This document shows positions 62,709-64,000 of a stretch of 64,000 bases of DNA, piece after piece. Made by a program: the position numbers and the translations under genes. This DNA comes from CAZUGO01 sp964619935 (GTDB lineage Bacteria; Planctomycetota; Phycisphaerae; UBA1845; CAIVHJ01): the NCBI GenBank assembly GCA_964619935.1, contig CAZUGO010000079.1:62001-126000 (forward strand), given 5' to 3'. Positions within the stretch are counted from its first letter, which is position 1. Each line of letters opens with the position of its first letter. Below the pieces are notes generated by a model, which saw only the letters and a list, made by a program, of their open reading frames with translations, ran no database searches and was not told where the DNA came from.

Positions 62709-63365
62709 CTATAGCGGGGGTTCGCCGGGCAGGTCCATGATGCCGTCCTGCCCCCAGCTCCAGCGGTCGTCGCCGATCCAGCGGGCGGCGGCCAGCATGC
62801 CGGCGAACTCGCAACTGCCGAGCAGCAGGTCTGGCGTGCGGCAGACCTGCACGCTCTGCCCCAGCACCATGGCCGGGATGTTCATCGCTGCCTGATAGAG
62901 GTCGTCGAAACGCGGATGGTTCTTGAACTCGGCGTCCCCGCGGAAGCGCTGCTCGAAGCGCAGCCGCCACAGGACCCGCTCGATCTCCAGGGTCTTGTAG
63001 GCCAAAGACGCCGGGCAGCGGGAGGGGACGGCGGCCGGCATCCGGGCGAAGGACGGGGCCCGGTGCGGGTCGTCGATATGGAAGAACCAGCAGAACAGGC
63101 AGAACTGCCCCCAGATTTCGTGGCTGCGCAATCCCAGGGCCACGTCATCGTAGCCCGATAGCAACTCCCGGGGGATCAGCGCCTCCCGGAAGCGGGTTAC
63201 CGCTCCGGGCGGGGTCGCTCGGATTTCATGCAGGTCGCTCGCGACCCCCGCCCGCCGGCTCTGCACCACCTTGAGCTGAACCAGGTTGGCCTGTACGGCG
63301 ATGGCCATCGCGGCGACGTCATCCAGCGGGCGGGGGATCAGGGCAGTGAGTTCTTGCGGTTCCAT
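62709..63365 (-). CDS. hypothetical protein
   Basis: 218 aa, starting MEPQELTALIPRPLDDVAAM. Mostly helical and rich in Trp/Phe/Cys in the middle (IWGQFCLFCWFFHIDDPHRA); no signal peptide, and I see no known domain. ATG 63365 is 58 bases downstream of the dehydrogenase stop on the same strand, so cotranscription is likely. Function unknown. Confidence 0.65.
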   Translation of the reverse strand: MEPQELTALIPRPLDDVAAMAIAVQANLVQLKVVQSRRAGVASDLHEIRATPPGAVTRFREALIPRELLSGYDDVALGLRSHEIWGQFCLFCWFFHIDDPHRAPSFARMPAAVPSRCPASLAYKTLEIERVLWRLRFEQRFRGDAEFKNHPRFDDLYQAAMNIPAMVLGQSVQVCRTPDLLLGSCEFAGMLAAARWIGDDRWSWGQDGIMDLPGEPPL

Positions 63366-63422
63366 CGGGGGGGTGTCATGGTCCGGGCCCGCCGCCCGCC
63401 GGCGCCGCCGGCGGCAAGGCGC

Positions 63423-64000
63423 TCAGGCGTAGTCATAGAAGCCACGGCCGCTCTTCTTTCCGAGGTGTCCGGCGGCGACCATCTGCTTGAGCAGCGGGCA
63501 GGGAAGGTACTTGTCATTCTTCAGGTCGCGGTGGAGCACCTCCATGATAAACAGACAAACATCCACCCCGATCAAGTCCGCCAGGGCCAGCGGACCCATG
63601 GGGTGATTGAAGCCCAGCTTCATGATGCCGTCAATGGCCTCGCGGCTGGCGATGCCTTCGTGCAGACAGAAGGCGGCCTCGTTGATCATCGGCATGCCGA
63701 CGCGGTTGCTAATGAAGCCGGGCGAATCTTTGCACAGCAGCGGCTCTTTTCCCAGGGACCGGGCCAGCGCCACCACGGTGTCTACCGTGTGTGGGTCGGT
63801 TCGGTCGGTGGTCACCACCTCGACCAGCCCCATCAGCGGCACCGGGTTGAAAAAGTGCATGCCGATGAATTGCCCGGGCCGGCCGGTGGCGCCGGCCAGA
63901 CGCCGGATGCTGATGCTGCTGGTGTTGCTTGCTAGAATCTTGCCGGCGGCCAGGATCCGATCGAGATCCTTGAACAGCGCCTCCTTGACGTCCGGCTTCT
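63423..64000 (-). CDS. 3-hydroxyacyl-CoA (3-hydroxybutyryl-CoA) dehydrogenase, 5' end outside window
   Basis: C-terminal 190 or so residues of an NAD(P)-dependent 3-hydroxyacyl-CoA dehydrogenase. The reading runs open to the window edge (KPDVKEALFKDLDRIL, then SNTSSISI). It contains the catalytic His in GMHFFNPVPLMGLVEVV, the dimerisation-domain motif KDSPGFISNRVGMPMINEA, and the end motif GFNHPMGPLALADLIGVDV with GRGFYDYA. The N-terminal Rossmann domain lies beyond 64000. Role: beta-oxidation or butyryl-CoA/PHB metabolism. Confidence 0.93.
   Translation of the reverse strand, partial: KPDVKEALFKDLDRILAAGKILASNTSSISIRRLAGATGRPGQFIGMHFFNPVPLMGLVEVVTTDRTDPHTVDTVVALARSLGKEPLLCKDSPGFISNRVGMPMINEAAFCLHEGIASREAIDGIMKLGFNHPMGPLALADLIGVDVCLFIMEVLHRDLKNDKYLPCPLLKQMVAAGHLGKKSGRGFYDYA

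Overview
The window reads as chromosomal DNA of a GC-rich bacterium of the phylum Planctomycetota, probably Phycisphaerae-like. The support is indirect but consistent. Three secreted proteins end in paired dockerin-like repeats (DLNxDGxVxxxDLaxLLGAWG). There are two ECF-sigma plus Ser/Thr-kinase/TPR modules. Lipoproteins and Cys-rich secreted proteins are abundant, and Shine-Dalgarno use is patchy. No rRNA or ribosomal protein is present to fix the placement.

Layout. 0-5 kb: M16 zinc peptidase lipoprotein, CorA transporter, MpsC-like protein. 5-6.8 kb: an intact tmRNA gene (ssrA), a displaced copy of its promoter and 5' half, and between them a UPF0175 antitoxin with a truncated PIN toxin. 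7-9.3 kb: DUF454 membrane protein and a Cys/Asp-rich secreted protein. 9.6-13.5 kb: a giant membrane protein joining membrane segments, a spermidine-synthase-like domain and a metallo-beta-lactamase (MBL) domain whose metal ligands are largely lost. 13.6-17 kb: L-2-hydroxyglutarate oxidase and the methionine-salvage run mtnB-mtnD-mtnC. 17.1-23.4 kb: a three-gene cassette with 4-nt overlaps, made of an intact paralogue of the giant protein, a polytopic membrane protein and a kinase-like membrane protein. 24-28.5 kb: a divergent 1018-aa lipoprotein with toroid-like repeats, a small secreted protein and an EamA transporter. 29-33.4 kb: a surface-glycan cluster (epimerase-like SDR, DegT aminotransferase, methyltransferase-glycosyltransferase fusion, methyltransferase). 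33.6-37.2 kb: an IorAB-type molybdenum hydroxylase and TerC. 37.5-48 kb: lipoproteins including an SGNH hydrolase, two divergent sigma/kinase modules and a dockerin-tailed secreted protein. 48-52.6 kb: a VWA/AAA ATPase pair, an aldo/keto reductase and a 51-residue membrane protein. 52.8-59.6 kb: two more dockerin-tailed secreted proteins, a lipoprotein and a LuxR-HTH protein with a degenerate HATPase-like domain. 59.6-62.6 kb: an integrative-element remnant with a 22-bp tandem array, a small ORF, an excisionase-like gene and an integrase that lacks its core-binding domain and runs into tRNA-Asp. 62.7-64 kb: a hypothetical gene and a 3-hydroxyacyl-CoA dehydrogenase cut by the window edge.

The most promising undescribed material is the coupled cassette at 17.1-23.4 kb with its MBL-dead paralogue at 9.6-13.5 kb. 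Next come the 22-bp two-flavour tandem array beside the crippled integrase, the partly duplicated ssrA locus, and the mirror-image sigma/kinase modules.
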